NCBI RefSeq assembly: GCF_018035235.1
Contig: NZ_WPCV01000004.1
Coordinates: forward strand, 558,001-622,000
Direction of reading: 5' to 3'
DNA: 64,000 bases
DNA from: Citrobacter sp. On2M
GTDB taxonomy: Bacteria > Pseudomonadota > Gammaproteobacteria > Enterobacterales > Enterobacteriaceae
A program made the translations under genes and the position numbers. The notes beneath the pieces were generated by a model, which made no database searches, was not told where the DNA came from, and saw only the letters and a list, made by a program, of their open reading frames with translations. Shown piece after piece: positions 22,264 to 33,898 of the stretch; the stretch's first letter is position 1, and the number at the start of each line of letters is the position of its first letter.

Positions 22264-22962
22264 ATGCGAAATAGCACATACAAACTAGAAAGTAACATAT
22301 CGATAATAACATTGATCACATTTCTGTCATATGCGACATATGTATTTTATAAACTCGGCAACTCTGTTTATTATGGATATCCAATAAGTTTAATATGGAT
22401 AGATTTAAATTCATTAGTATTAACCCTTATGCAGAATGCAATTATTATAATTGCAGTTTTTTTGTTGTTAAGAAATGCATATAGAAGTTCGAATACTTTA
22501 TTTCATAATATTAATATAATTAGTGCTGGAATGATGGCACCTATGCTAATATTGGGTGACATATTATTAGAATGGAAATTCTTTATCATAAACCTGATTT
22601 TATTTGTATCAATATTCTTACTAAACAGTTGTATTAAAAAAATATTCCAGGAAAAATCTAAATCATTTTTTTCGAAATGGGCAGCATGGACTTTAATAAC
22701 TTATTTCTTCTTGGCTTTCTATATAGGTAATTATACACCAAATATTTTCAACCACATATATACAGGTGAAGATGAAATAATAATTAGTACAAATGGAAGT
22801 GAGGCACTATTGCTTTCCTGTGATAGTGAAGGCAATAAAATAATAAAAATAAAATCTATCTTAGATATGAAGATACATAGTAAAAGCAACGATATCCTAG
22901 TCAGGAATTGGTTTGTATCTGAATGTTTACATTATGATACCATTCGTAGTTCGTATTTATGA
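22264..22962 (+). CDS. Predicted multi-pass membrane protein
   Basis: 232 residues with about five hydrophobic segments (near 13-30, 43-68, 78-95, 99-116 and 138-156), followed by a C-terminal soluble tail of about 70 residues (TGEDEIIISTNGSEALLL and on). This plan of spans plus a short beta-rich tail is common in uncharacterised genes of prophages and islands. No recognised motif. Its ATG has only a weak GAG-like ribosome site. Confidence 0.65.
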   Translation: MRNSTYKLESNISIITLITFLSYATYVFYKLGNSVYYGYPISLIWIDLNSLVLTLMQNAIIIIAVFLLLRNAYRSSNTLFHNINIISAGMMAPMLILGDILLEWKFFIINLILFVSIFLLNSCIKKIFQEKSKSFFSKWAAWTLITYFFLAFYIGNYTPNIFNHIYTGEDEIIISTNGSEALLLSCDSEGNKIIKIKSILDMKIHSKSNDILVRNWFVSECLHYDTIRSSYL

Positions 22963-23230
22963 AACCAGAAGGTAAAGATATAGTAATATAACGGATGATG
23001 TGAGTATAAAAACGGATAAAGTTACTATAAACATATTAGTACGGTATTTGGTGATGATAAATATGGACGCTCAAGCAATGGTTATAGATTATCTTGTGGG
23101 TAAAATAGGTACGTCTCAGAATTACTGGCATCATATGACAACAACAATCAACACATCACAGTAGGCCATCTTTGAATTAGATAATCAGGTGAATGCCAGA
23201 GGTGGATAAAATCATGTAATAGGGTATGAA
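22963..23230. other. Gap with at most one tiny frame
   Basis: The only sense-looking frame starts ATGATAAATATGGAC near 23053 and codes about 37 residues to a stop near 23164. It has no clear ribosome site. I see no other feature. Confidence 0.3.
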
Positions 23231-23983
23231 TTAATTTCCCTTTAAGGTAATAAATTGATCAATTGGATAATTATTATCATATATCTCTTTAATGAAATTT
23301 GAGAGTTGATTGTGAAATGAAATGGCTTTTAATTGAATAGCTAGAAGCTCGCTACTGGTTTGATTTCTAAAACTTTCATCGGCTGCTATCAATGAAGGAA
23401 CATCAGAACTAGCTATAAAAAATTCAATACTCAAATCATTATATTTTTCAGTATATGATTGGATGTTAGTGATTATGCTATTCGTGTAATCACTCATAAC
23501 GTAATTAGTTCTATTAATTGACTTTAAAGCATTAGTTACAGAGTATGAGATAATGAATAAATCAGAAACAAGGGCATCTGTTTCCTTCATAAAATCATCA
23601 AATGAGTTTTGTGGTATTGTCTCATTTTTTAAATGATTACGGTATTTTTTTGAAAAAGTTACTAAATGATTTTTTAAAATTAAGCTAGCAGAACGTACCT
23701 TAATGAGATCTTGATAGATTGCTTTTTCAATAACACTATAAACAACATCATAATGTTTTTGTGATAACCATGCAGGTGCTTTTAGATATGCTAAGTAAGC
23801 AACCCATAGAGTACCTAATGTACCCGCAGCACTACACCATGCTCCTACCAAAGTTACCCATTCTAATCCCTTAGAACCGGAAAACAATATTTTTATGACG
23901 ACTAAAATAGCTACAATTAATAGCGTAGCTACAATGGTAAGTAAAAGTGTATTAAATATCTTGATTTTACTTCCACTTTTCAT
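23231..23983 (-). CDS. Two-span membrane protein paired with a RipA-like gene
   Basis: 250 residues. Two membrane spans (about 12-34 and 43-66, the second GAWCSAAGTLGTLWVAYLAYL) precede a helical cytoplasmic domain of about 180 residues. The start, after AGGAAG, overlaps the previous gene's end by 17 bases, so the two are translated together. The second-span pattern occurs in many uncharacterised proteins of islands. No catalytic motif seen. Could be an effector or sensor of a two-gene membrane module; this is inference. Confidence 0.65.
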   Translation of the reverse strand: MKSGSKIKIFNTLLLTIVATLLIVAILVVIKILFSGSKGLEWVTLVGAWCSAAGTLGTLWVAYLAYLKAPAWLSQKHYDVVYSVIEKAIYQDLIKVRSASLILKNHLVTFSKKYRNHLKNETIPQNSFDDFMKETDALVSDLFIISYSVTNALKSINRTNYVMSDYTNSIITNIQSYTEKYNDLSIEFFIASSDVPSLIAADESFRNQTSSELLAIQLKAISFHNQLSNFIKEIYDNNYPIDQFITLKGN

Positions 23984-24650
23984 AATTATTCTTCCTAAAT
24001 TTGTAGAATCTTGTTGGCACTTTATCCGAATCTAATACATTCTTAACTGATTTATAGCACAAAATTGAAAAAATTACTAAAACTAGAAAATATGAAATTA
24101 ACAAAACACAAAAAAATTGAGGATCGCTTGTACTGAATGGGGAAGTAGAAGTAATGAAGCATAAAACCCATACTATTAAAATAATATAACTTATTAAATT
24201 ATTGATATCAGAAACAGAAGGGCGAAGCGGATACTTATTATCATAGAAATATACTTTATATAGATTTCCAGTAACATAAACTTCGAGTTTATCAATAATG
24301 AATTCCCAGTTACAAAGCCAATACTTACTACCAATGTTAACAAATATAAAACAAATAGAAATTAGAGAACCTACTAGGGCAGCAATAGGGGAAAAACAGA
24401 AATATTCTTTAGATGTAAATAGATAACCGAACGCAGCGGTAATGACAGTAAAAAATGCGAAAAAGTATGTTGCTCGTTTCCAGTATAATTCAATTTCGAA
24501 CTTACGTATATCGTGTGCTTTCTCTAAGGCGAGATGTAGCATTTTATCTGTTCTGGAATCTTCTTTAAATGATTCAACCTTTTTCCCAAAGAATGATTCA
24601 AAGAAATCTATGTCTTCTTTCAATATTTTTACTGATATTTTCTTTCCCAT
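23967..24650 (-). CDS. RipA-like octameric-type membrane protein
   Basis: The ATG at 24650 gives 227 residues (a TTG four codons upstream is the alternative). The motif pair FEIELYWKRATYFF and, after one span, GSKYWLCNWE is, as I recall, the signature of the RipA-family membrane proteins, often found in mobile islands. Four spans are predicted: about 60-80, 86-107, 154-170 and 180-202. It is the first gene of a two-gene unit with the 250-residue protein. Role unknown; stress or phage response is speculation. Confidence 0.6.
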   Translation of the reverse strand: MGKKISVKILKEDIDFFESFFGKKVESFKEDSRTDKMLHLALEKAHDIRKFEIELYWKRATYFFAFFTVITAAFGYLFTSKEYFCFSPIAALVGSLISICFIFVNIGSKYWLCNWEFIIDKLEVYVTGNLYKVYFYDNKYPLRPSVSDINNLISYIILIVWVLCFITSTSPFSTSDPQFFCVLLISYFLVLVIFSILCYKSVKNVLDSDKVPTRFYKFRKNNYEKWK

Positions 24651-24716
24651 TAGTAAATCCAACGTACAGATTGAGATTGCTATACTTTACCACTAAAACC
24701 CTAATAAGGTACACTA

Positions 24717-24776
24717 TTGTTGCCCCCCCTCACATTGGGTAGGTTTGTTTGTTGGGGTGAGTGGGGGGTAGCAGGC
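24717..24776. repeat. Imperfect GC-rich inverted repeat
   Basis: TTGCCCCCCCTCAC and GGTGAGTGGGGGGTAGC face each other in otherwise AT-rich DNA between two divergent genes. It could be a bound site or a hairpin controlling the gene at 24825. Confidence 0.45.
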
Positions 24777-24824
24777 ATACTAAAAAGTGTTTGATAGTAC
24801 CTTTCAACGAAAAGAGAGAAAAAA

Positions 24825-25136
24825 ATGAAAAGGATGTTGTTTGTATTGATGTTACCAATCACTGTATTTGCAGCAAAAGTACCAGATTTTCAATGTTGGG
24901 ATATAAGCAACATAGGTTCAACTACAGCAGATGATAGGTATGTAACACGCTATTTGGATAAGATGCCACCACCAGGAGGGGCATATCATTATGAAACAGC
25001 ACCAAATGATGATATCTATAGAGAAGTAATAATTGTAAATGAACAACATAGCGATGGATATTATTATGGAAATGAATACATGGACAAAAAAGGTGTTATG
25101 TATATCGATATAAAATGCAAAAGGACATTGCAGTGA
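24825..25136 (+). CDS. Small secreted protein
   Basis: 103 residues with a clear Sec signal peptide (MKRMLFVLMLPITVFA, cleavage before AKVPD). The mature 87 residues have two Cys (QCWDIS near the start and IKCKR at the end) that could form a disulfide. Tyr- and Asp-rich, no family recognised. Followed by a good terminator, so it is a single-gene unit. Confidence 0.65.
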   Translation: MKRMLFVLMLPITVFAAKVPDFQCWDISNIGSTTADDRYVTRYLDKMPPPGGAYHYETAPNDDIYREVIIVNEQHSDGYYYGNEYMDKKGVMYIDIKCKRTLQ

Positions 25137-25227
25137 AACAATATTGTTCATTACCGATTTGTGTTAATTCATCAACTCTATGGTAATAATAATAAGTCTG
25201 AAAAATTTAGTATGTTATTAATGAATG

Positions 25228-25254
25228 AGCTAGCCGTTAGGCTGGCTTTTTTTA
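25228..25254 (+). terminator. Terminator
   Basis: AGCTAGCC / GGCTGGCT stem, four-base loop and a seven-base T-run, about 90 bases after the secreted protein gene. Confidence 0.85.
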
Positions 25255-25257
25255 TTT

Positions 25258-25285
25258 CTAAATACTCCTATACAGCACAGGAGTA
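25258..25285 (+). promoter_or_regulatory. CTAAATA leader motif with SD-sequestering hairpin, copy 2
   Basis: CTAAATACTCC (25258) leads directly into TACTCCT / AGGAGTA, a seven-base stem whose right arm is the Shine-Dalgarno AGGAG for the ATG at 25292. Same design as at 28786. Confidence 0.55.
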
Positions 25286-25291
25286 CACGCA

Positions 25292-25575
25292 ATGTTAATC
25301 ACCTTCCTGCACTTTCTCAATGGCACACACAGGCCATAGAAACGCCCACAAGCAACGATACCTACGGATATGAACCATCCCGTAAAGATAATCTAATAAC
25401 CGCTCATATCATAACACAGGACGGTTACGGGCTAATCATTGATAACCATTCACTAACACTCAAGTATAACTACATTACATTAAACTATTCACGATATAGC
25501 ATTGGTAAGTATAACTACCCAATTAATGCAATTGATTCATATAAGGGTAGTGAACATAAACATATAAAAGATTAA
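25292..25575 (+). pseudogene. Frameshifted remnant of a small gene
   Basis: The ATG behind a good Shine-Dalgarno sequence stops after 15 codons. A second frame through the same bases stays open to the stop at 25573-25575 and reads convincingly (QWHTQAIETPTSNDTYGYEP and on, about 90 codons) but has no start. A one-base change near 25310-25335 would join both. No family recognised. Confidence 0.5.
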
Positions 25576-25853
25576 AAGAATTACGTGACGAAATACTAAA
25601 CCACCAGACTGTGAACGGGTACAAAATACAATACCGCCTTAGTGTGATAGTACTTTCATTTATACAATATGGTGCATAAATAATACGTAAGTGGCGTGCC
25701 ACCACCTATACCCCTAAATAGAGCAAAACAAATATATCATTGTTTTATATGGTCTTTTTCAAAAGGTGCTCCCCCATACCCCATAAGAGGCGAGTTTTCG
25801 CCCACGCATTAATTTACATATATATGAAAAATAAATGCATACCCGCACCGCAC
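25576..25853. other. Gap with a further CTAAATA motif
   Basis: No supportable gene. CTAAATAGAGC lies at 25714-25724. A 69-codon frame from 25740 has a TTG start and runs into the antisense of the next gene, so I do not accept it. Confidence 0.4.
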
Positions 25854-26414
25854 TTAACAAAGTACTACCCCAATTTCATTATTGGTACAATTACAGTTGT
25901 GATTGGCGGGGCAGGGGCAAATCTTGAATACAGCATAAGATCCTTTTAGTATTTCAGTAACATATGTATCCATGTTATCGATCTCTTTTGGCTTACAATT
26001 CAAATGGAAACCAACAAAAAAAGAATTGCGGATTTTATATTCACAGTCAATGATGGATTGTATTTTTAACTTATCGTGTTCTAAACCTCTCTTCAGTGCT
26101 GCGATACTCTTAGTACATTTAAATTCAATAAATATAAAACCATCGTTAAGTGATTTGTTTTGACAAAGAATAATGTCTACTTTTGAAAGCCTATTCTGTG
26201 GGAATAAAAATGGGTCAAGATAAGCAGTCACTTCCCGCTTTACTTGAAATCTTTTGGCTGCAATAAATTGTTCAAATTCTATTTGAAGCCATTTTTCCCA
26301 ATCATTAATTCTATTATCAACAATGTAATGTAATCTTTTTCTTATGTCTTTATTTTTAAGGAAGCTATTTAATAAATTAATAACAAGCTCAAAATCCATT
26401 TTACGGTCGTGCAT
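25854..26414 (-). CDS. PD-(D/E)XK-like nuclease candidate
   Basis: 186 residues. After a helical N-terminus, residues 59-101 read KREVTAYLDP...KVDIILC...FIFIEFKCT: Glu 61, Asp 80 and the Glu-x-Lys at 97-99 are spaced like the PD-(D/E)XK core. The C-terminus is Cys-rich (CPCPANHNCNC). This could be a restriction-type or DNA-repair nuclease or a defence effector. It diverges from the terminase-like gene with 31 bases between the starts. Motif call is by eye. Confidence 0.5.
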   Translation of the reverse strand: MHDRKMDFELVINLLNSFLKNKDIRKRLHYIVDNRINDWEKWLQIEFEQFIAAKRFQVKREVTAYLDPFLFPQNRLSKVDIILCQNKSLNDGFIFIEFKCTKSIAALKRGLEHDKLKIQSIIDCEYKIRNSFFVGFHLNCKPKEIDNMDTYVTEILKGSYAVFKICPCPANHNCNCTNNEIGVVLC

Positions 26415-26445
26415 TATTAACTCTCAATAAATAAAAGGATGATAA

Positions 26446-27000
<555 letters not shown>

Positions 27001-27001
27001 C

Positions 27002-27161
27002 TGAAAGGCGTATAAGTGATATTGAAAGTAAACTTTTAGTATTAGAAACTAAAACAGAAAACAACGAATCTGATATTGATGAATTGTACGATTTAGTACG
27101 AGAACTTTCAAAAATAAAAAGAGATATTTCTGAAATTAAAGGAATGTTAAAATCTAAATGA
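27002..27161 (+). CDS. Start-less coiled-coil frame behind the terminase gene
   Basis: Directly after the stop at 27000 an open frame (shifted by -1) codes about 53 residues, [19 protein letters not shown] and on, ending GMLKSK at 27161 in front of a terminator. The heptad spacing of Leu, Ile and Val is very regular. There is no ATG, GTG or TTG before TTG deep inside, so either a -1 frameshift from the terminase gene, an ATT start, or a lost start must be assumed. No classic slippery heptamer is present. Confidence 0.4.
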
Positions 27162-27182
27162 AGCCCCTTATGGGGCTTTATC
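27161..27182. terminator. Bidirectional terminator
   Basis: AAGCCCC-TTAT-GGGGCTT followed by T-rich DNA. The stop codon of the convergent gene ending at 27168 lies in the loop, so both genes end in the same hairpin. Confidence 0.8.
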
Positions 27183-27620
27183 TATTCTTGTGGTTATAAC
27201 TATTTGGCTATTTGTTTCTCTAAACGTAGAGGTGCTTTTTATATTTGACATGTACCGAGTTGTTTTATTTTTAAAAGTTTTATAATCCCAAATGATGAAT
27301 GCTATTCCTAAAATAATTACTAAGGAATATATTAATGTATCGGGGAGTTTAAACTTATCATTTACATAAAATGATGTTATGGATGCACTGATAGCTACAG
27401 CAACACTAAACACACCAATAAGATCGATTTCCCTTTCTAGAAAATGGTTTATCTTTGTTTTCACGCAATAAGTAGCCGCAATAAATGTCAAGATCAAAGA
27501 TTGTGTACTAACCCAAAGTGAATATTCAGTATCTGGGCATAGATAAATCAATGCAATATTAGTGGCTATAGATAATAATGTAATGACTATAACTACTGCT
27601 AATAGTTTGATGGTTTTCAT
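27168..27620 (-). CDS. Small membrane protein of unknown function
   Basis: 150 residues with four predicted spans (about 5-28, 36-52, 65-85 and 93-112) and a charged C-terminal tail of about 35 residues. No family recognised. The ATG is preceded by GGAA. It faces the terminase gene over a shared terminator. Confidence 0.6.
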   Translation of the reverse strand: MKTIKLLAVVIVITLLSIATNIALIYLCPDTEYSLWVSTQSLILTFIAATYCVKTKINHFLEREIDLIGVFSVAVAISASITSFYVNDKFKLPDTLIYSLVIILGIAFIIWDYKTFKNKTTRYMSNIKSTSTFRETNSQIVITTRIDKAP

Positions 27621-27628
27621 TAATAATT

Positions 27629-27738
27629 CCCTAACTACCTGTGCATATATTATATAAGGGTATTTTATGCCAAAAGTAGCTAAAAAGAAATCTACTAATC
27701 ATAATAGGTCGATGAAGTCAGTGCGTTCTTGTGAATAG
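27629..27738 (+). pseudogene. Duplicate leader and truncated start of the methyltransferase gene
   Basis: From 27630 the sequence mirrors the leader and first codons of the gene at 28822: CTAACTACCTGTGCA against CTAAATACCCGTACA, then the identical AAGGGTATTTTATG, then MPKVAKKKS against MARVTKKES. Here the frame stops after 23 residues (27667-27738). It is a decayed duplicate, or a short peptide sharing the leader. Confidence 0.5.
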
Positions 27739-27903
27739 ATAACATATGTTGATAAAGAGGTTATAGTGGGATGTTACAGGAATTTTATCATTAGCTTGAT
27801 TGCTGGATATTTTATTAGTACTTGATGCATTTTAGATTAGTGGCAATACAGGCTCCATTAGAGCAATTCTTGCAGGTGTTTTTAATTATGGTTAGTCGAA
27901 CTC
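27739..27903. other. Gap without an intact gene
   Basis: Short hydrophobic frames on the plus strand, the last ending NYG followed by a stop at about 27895, may be a broken membrane gene. Nothing can be assigned. Confidence 0.25.
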
Positions 27904-27924
27904 AGGCCGGTAACCCGGCCTTTT

Positions 27925-27928
<4 letters not shown>
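27903..27928. terminator. Terminator near the DUF2806 gene end
   Basis: CAGGCCGG / CCGGCC stem with a six-base T-run on the plus strand, just outside the stop of the minus-strand gene at 27925. Confidence 0.75.
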
Positions 27929-29550
<1,622 letters not shown>

Positions 29551-29576
29551 AATGTTCATAACTTATTGATTATTAT

Positions 29577-29624
29577 CTATGTAAAAACATTTACAGATTC
29601 TTCCAGCGTGGCATACATGGTCAT
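29577..29624 (-). pseudogene. msyB: Stranded native 5' end of msyB
   Basis: On the minus strand GGAG, then ATG at 29624, then codons MTMYATLEE are the original msyB start. The frame then enters the element and stops after 15 codons (SVNVFT, stop at 29577). The native promoter should lie just upstream, between 29625 and 29705, and now transcribes into the element. Confidence 0.88.
29598..29615. mobile_element. attR of the msyB element
   Basis: Right copy of the 18-base att sequence (one mismatch to 17145-17162). Host DNA with the msyB start and promoter is on its right. Confidence 0.88.
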
Positions 29625-29705
29625 CGGAGTCTCCCTTTGATTTAATGAAGCATTCAGGTAAATAATAGTTGATTCTGCGATATTGCAAGTATGAATACAC
29701 GAAAT

Positions 29706-30926
29706 TCATCCAGCGGCCTCAGCGCTTCGGCGACGGCGCAGGCTATTCCACGAGTAGAGAGCGTTAAACAGCACGATGCCCGCGGTCACGCAGAACACGG
29801 CGCGAAAACCATAGTTGGCGGATATTGCCGCCCCCATTAACGGCCCCGTTACGTTGCCGATATCACGAAATGACTGGTTATAACTGAAAATACGCCCGGC
29901 GATCTGATTGGTCGAGTTATAGACCAGCAGCGTTTGTACCGCCGGGAGCAGAGCCCCGTCGGCTGCACCCAATAAAAAGCGCAACACGCCAAGTTGCCAG
30001 GGCGATTGTACAAACGACATTGGAATAAGCAGCAGCACGGAAATGACCAAAGCAACAATCAGGATCTTCTCTGGGCCAATTCGGTCACCTAGTTTGCCAA
30101 GCCTTGGAGCGCTAATTAACGCAGCTACACCAGGTACAGAGGCAATCATGCCGCTGATAAAAGCGATATTACTGACGTTGCCAGCCAGTTCCCGAACGTA
30201 CAACGTCAGAATTGGCGCGATGGAGCCGGTTGCTACCTGGATTATCAGCGTTGTAACAAACAGGCTCAGCACCAGTTTGGGGTTCTTTAACGAGGCTACA
30301 ACTTCGCGAATGTGCAGCATTTCTTTCTTGCTCACCGGCTGGAAATGCTCGCGAATAAAAAATAACGTCAGAATAAAGCAGAGTAGCAGCACGCTGGCGG
30401 TAATAAAGAAAACGGGGCGTAGCCCATACTGGTCGGCAAGTAAGCCTCCTGCCAGCGGTCCGAGGAGTGCGCCGCTGACGCCACCGGTTGATAACGTTCC
30501 CAGCGCCCATCCGCTTTTATTGCGCGGAACCTGGGTGGCGATCAGTGCATTGGCGTTGGGAATGAAACCGCCGAGTAGCCCCAATAGTGCTCGCAGGATC
30601 AAGAACTGCCAGATATTTTGCGCCAGGCCCATCAGCAGCATCACAATAGCCATGCCCAACGCGGAACGCAGCAGCATGATTTTTCGCCCTTTGCGATCGG
30701 CAAGACCACCCCAGAAAGGAGAGGCGATGGCGGAAAAGAGAAAAGTGATGCTGAAGACCAGGCCTGACCACATGTTCAGGGCGCTATGACCTGTGACGCC
30801 GAGACTCTCGACATAGAGGGGTAAAAAGGGCATAACCAGGCTAAATGCTGCGCCGGTTAAAAAACAACCCAGCCAGGCAACGGTGAGGTTACGTTTCCAG
30901 TTTATGGGAGCTTCTGTGGGTGACAT
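29706..30926 (-). CDS. mdtG: MFS efflux transporter MdtG
   Basis: 406 residues with 12 membrane spans, two shorter than E. coli MdtG (YceE). Motif A ([13 protein letters not shown] after span 2) is intact. Overproduction in E. coli gives fosfomycin and deoxycholate tolerance, and the gene is in the Mar/Sox/Rob regulon. The neighbour relation msyB-mdtG-lpxL is the usual one, interrupted only by the element. Confidence 0.95.
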   Translation of the reverse strand: MSPTEAPINWKRNLTVAWLGCFLTGAAFSLVMPFLPLYVESLGVTGHSALNMWSGLVFSITFLFSAIASPFWGGLADRKGRKIMLLRSALGMAIVMLLMGLAQNIWQFLILRALLGLLGGFIPNANALIATQVPRNKSGWALGTLSTGGVSGALLGPLAGGLLADQYGLRPVFFITASVLLLCFILTLFFIREHFQPVSKKEMLHIREVVASLKNPKLVLSLFVTTLIIQVATGSIAPILTLYVRELAGNVSNIAFISGMIASVPGVAALISAPRLGKLGDRIGPEKILIVALVISVLLLIPMSFVQSPWQLGVLRFLLGAADGALLPAVQTLLVYNSTNQIAGRIFSYNQSFRDIGNVTGPLMGAAISANYGFRAVFCVTAGIVLFNALYSWNSLRRRRSAEAAG

Positions 30927-31081
30927 AGCGTTCCGCAGTGTGGCGCGCTGTTTGCGCTATCGATTGAATATAAGTAAGCAGGCTAATTATGCGCCTGGTA
31001 GATAGTTGCTGCAATGCGGATAGCAGTTAAACCTAAAGTGGGTAGGAAAGGGGTTGCAGTCCAGTGGACTGCAACAGTGCT

Positions 31082-32002
31082 TTAGTACAGGGAAGGGGAG
31101 CCTTCGGGACGCGTCTTGAAGCGTCGGTGCAGCCACATATACTGCTCTGGCGCCATCATGATGCATTGTTCAACGATCTTATTCATCCACGCCGCCGTAG
31201 TTTCCGCGTCGTCTAACGGTGGTGAACACTCCGCAGGCAGCATAATCAATTGATATCCTTTGCCGTCCGGCTTGCGGCGAGGAACAAACGGTACCAGGCA
31301 GGCGTTCGACATGCGTGACAGCATCCATGTTCCGGAGGTTGTTGCGGCCTGCTCAACAGCAAAAAGCGGGACAAACACGCTGGCGCGAGGACCGTAGTCA
31401 TGATCCGGCGCATACCAAACCACTTCGCCTTTTTTCAACGCTTTAATCATTCCTTTCAGGTCTTTACGATCGAGCATTGATTTATTCGAGCGCATACGCC
31501 CCCAGGTTTGTAGCCAGTCGAGCAGCGGGTTGTCGTTAGGGCGATACACGCCGATCCCCGGCTCCTGCAAGCCAAACTGGCGCGCACCCAGTTCCAGAGT
31601 CAAAAAGTGCAGGCCCACTAACAAAATTCCCCGCTTTTGCGCCTGAACGTCGCGGATATGTTCCATCCCGATAACTTCTGTCCAGCGTGAAATGCGCTTG
31701 TCGGACCAAAACCAGGCCATTCCAGTTTCCATCACGCCCATGCCCACAGACTCGAAGTTCCTGACGACCATCTGCTGGCGTTCATGTTCGCCCATCTGTG
31801 GAAAGCACAGTTCAAGATTACGGGAAACAATTTTAGCCCGACGTTTCATCAAACGTAACGCCAGTCGACCTAATGCGCAGCCTAACTTATAAAGAATCGG
31901 GTAGGGTAACTGCACGATTAACCAAAGGATGCCAATGCCCAGCCAGGTTAACCAATAACGTGGATGCAGTAACGCAGCCGAAAACTTGGGTAAATTCGTC
32001 AT
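31082..32002 (-). CDS. lpxL: Lipid A lauroyltransferase LpxL (HtrB)
   Basis: 306 residues from the ATG at 32002, the E. coli start (MTNLPKFS); 20 residues of upstream frame are not part of it. One N-terminal membrane anchor (about 16-36) precedes the acyltransferase domain with the HX4E catalytic motif HFLTLE (about 132-137). It adds laurate to Kdo2-lipid IVA at the inner membrane. It stands alone and diverges from trhO. Confidence 0.96.
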   Translation of the reverse strand: MTNLPKFSAALLHPRYWLTWLGIGILWLIVQLPYPILYKLGCALGRLALRLMKRRAKIVSRNLELCFPQMGEHERQQMVVRNFESVGMGVMETGMAWFWSDKRISRWTEVIGMEHIRDVQAQKRGILLVGLHFLTLELGARQFGLQEPGIGVYRPNDNPLLDWLQTWGRMRSNKSMLDRKDLKGMIKALKKGEVVWYAPDHDYGPRASVFVPLFAVEQAATTSGTWMLSRMSNACLVPFVPRRKPDGKGYQLIMLPAECSPPLDDAETTAAWMNKIVEQCIMMAPEQYMWLHRRFKTRPEGSPSLY

Positions 32003-32222
32003 GTCTATCCTGTCTTCAAACGACCAATTCCCTGTATTATCGCATTTTTTCGCGCGTATCAAAAATTTGCGACGGGAGAGTGGTGATTAAATCAGCAATT
32101 GTTGTTGCGATTTTATAATGGAGTAAGAAATGTAGCGTAAAATGTGTGGATGTAAATTGGCGATGTTTGCTTTATTATGCCGCCGATTTTCATTTTCTCC
32201 CTTTTTGCAGGATACGTACACC

Positions 32223-33275
32223 ATGCCAGTGTTACACAACCGCATTTCAAACGATGCTCTTAAAGCCAAAATGCTGGCCGAGACTGAGCCGCGCACAACC
32301 ATCTCGTTCTATAAATATTTCACGATCAATGATCCTCAACTCACACGAGATGCGTTGTACCAGATGTTCACTGCGTTGAACGTCTTTGGGCGCGTGTATC
32401 TTGCCCATGAAGGCATCAACGCGCAAATCAGCGTGCCGCAAAGCAATGTCGAGGCACTCCGCCAGCAACTGTATGCGTTTGACCCCGCATTAAACGGATT
32501 ACGTCTGAATATCGCGCTGGATGATGACGGGAAATCTTTCTGGGTGCTACGTATGAAAGTGCGCGAACGCATTGTGGCGGATGGGATTGACGATCCGAAC
32601 TTTGATGCCAGCAACGTGGGTGATTACCTGAAGGCGGCGGAAGTGAATGCCATGCTGGACGATCCTGACGCGGTATTTATTGATATGCGTAATCACTATG
32701 AATATGAGGTGGGCCATTTCGAGAATGCGCTGGAGATCCCGGCAGACACGTTCCGCGATCAGTTACCGAAAGCGGTTGAAATGATGCAGGAGCATAAAGA
32801 TAAAAAAATCGTTATGTACTGCACGGGCGGCATACGTTGTGAGAAGGCCAGTGCCTGGATGAAACACAATGGATTTAGTAAAGTCTGGCACATTGAAGGC
32901 GGTATTATTGAATATGCCCGCAAGGCGCGAGAACAGGGACTTCCGGTGCGCTTCGTGGGTAAAAACTTTGTTTTTGACGAGCGGATGGGCGAAAGGATCT
33001 CTGAAGATGTTATTGCGCATTGCCATCAGTGTGGAACCGCCTGCGACAGCCATACAAATTGCAAAAATGACGGCTGCCATCTGCTGTTTATCCAGTGTCC
33101 GTCCTGTGCGCAGAAGTTTAAAGGCTGCTGTAGCGAGCAGTGTTGCGAAGAGAGTGAGTTGCCGGAAGAGGAGCAACGCCGTCGTCGCGCGGGGCGTGAA
33201 AATGGCAACAAAATCTTTAATAAGTCACGCGGTCGCCTGAATACCAAACTGGGGATTCCGGATCCTGCGCAATAG
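32223..33275 (+). CDS. trhO: tRNA uridine(34) hydroxylase TrhO
   Basis: 350 residues from the ATG at 32223 (27 residues of upstream frame excluded by comparison with E. coli YceA). An N-terminal acylphosphatase-like domain is followed by a rhodanese domain with the active loop CTGGIRC (Cys about 200), and a Cys-rich zinc-binding-like tail ([17 protein letters not shown]). TrhO makes 5-hydroxyuridine at the tRNA wobble position using oxygen. Single gene, followed by a REP-like repeat. Confidence 0.95.
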   Translation: MPVLHNRISNDALKAKMLAETEPRTTISFYKYFTINDPQLTRDALYQMFTALNVFGRVYLAHEGINAQISVPQSNVEALRQQLYAFDPALNGLRLNIALDDDGKSFWVLRMKVRERIVADGIDDPNFDASNVGDYLKAAEVNAMLDDPDAVFIDMRNHYEYEVGHFENALEIPADTFRDQLPKAVEMMQEHKDKKIVMYCTGGIRCEKASAWMKHNGFSKVWHIEGGIIEYARKAREQGLPVRFVGKNFVFDERMGERISEDVIAHCHQCGTACDSHTNCKNDGCHLLFIQCPSCAQKFKGCCSEQCCEESELPEEEQRRRRAGRENGNKIFNKSRGRLNTKLGIPDPAQ

Positions 33276-33278
33276 TCG

Positions 33279-33317
33279 CTATGCCGGGTGGTGGCTTGAG
33301 CCCCATCCGGCCATTCA
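33279..33317. repeat. REP-like palindrome
   Basis: ATGCCGGGTGGTGGCTTGAGCCCCATCCGGC-type sequence, read here as ATGCCGGGTGG and CCATCCGGCC, lies between the trhO and yceI stops. Confidence 0.6.
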
Positions 33318-33321
33318 CACG

Positions 33322-33897
33322 TTACTTCTGTTGCACACCTTCCACTGAGATGATCAGATCGACCTCCTGAGACGCGGGGCCGAGATCGGTGGTGATGTTG
33401 AAGTCTTTTAACTTAATTTTCCCTTGTGCTTCAAAACCAGCGCGCGTGCCGCCCCACGGATCGCCGCCCTGACCGATTAGTTTTGCGTCCAGCGTAACGG
33501 GCTTGGTAACGCCGTTCAGGGTCAGATTACCCGTGATATCAAGGTCGTTTCCTTCTTTTTTCACGCTGGTGGAGTTAAAGGTCGCTTGCGGGAATTTAGC
33601 AACGTTAAGGAAGTCTGCGCTGCGCAGATGCTTATCGCGTTCGGCGTGATTGGTGTCAACGCTATTGGTGTTGATGGTCACGTTTACCTTATCGGCTGCG
33701 GGGTTTTTCTCATCAAAGGTAAACGTACCGTCGAAATCTTTAAATGTGCCGTACAGCCAACTGTAACCCAGATGCTGAATACGGAAATTAACAAAGGCAT
33801 GCTGTCCTTCTTTGTCAATTTTGTAATCTGCCGCCACGGCCGACCCGGTGGTGAATAACAGAGAGGCGAGTGTAAGTCCCAGCAGGTTTTTTTTCAT
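33322..33897 (-). CDS. yceI: Periplasmic lipocalin-like protein YceI
   Basis: 191 residues from the ATG at 33897 (four extra upstream residues discarded). A Sec signal peptide ends at SAVAA. The rest is the YceI-family beta-barrel that binds polyisoprenoids. Highly similar to E. coli throughout. It is coupled to yceJ, whose stop is immediately before this start. Confidence 0.95.
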   Translation of the reverse strand: MKKNLLGLTLASLLFTTGSAVAADYKIDKEGQHAFVNFRIQHLGYSWLYGTFKDFDGTFTFDEKNPAADKVNVTINTNSVDTNHAERDKHLRSADFLNVAKFPQATFNSTSVKKEGNDLDITGNLTLNGVTKPVTLDAKLIGQGGDPWGGTRAGFEAQGKIKLKDFNITTDLGPASQEVDLIISVEGVQQK

Positions 33898-33898
33898 T

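Noticed and set aside
25740-25949. 69-residue frame starting with TTG
   Set aside because: No ribosome site, unusual composition, and its 3' half is antisense to the 25854-26414 gene.
30043-30789. 248-residue frame antisense to mdtG
   Set aside because: Shadow of a well-supported gene with no homologue that I recognise and no ribosome site.
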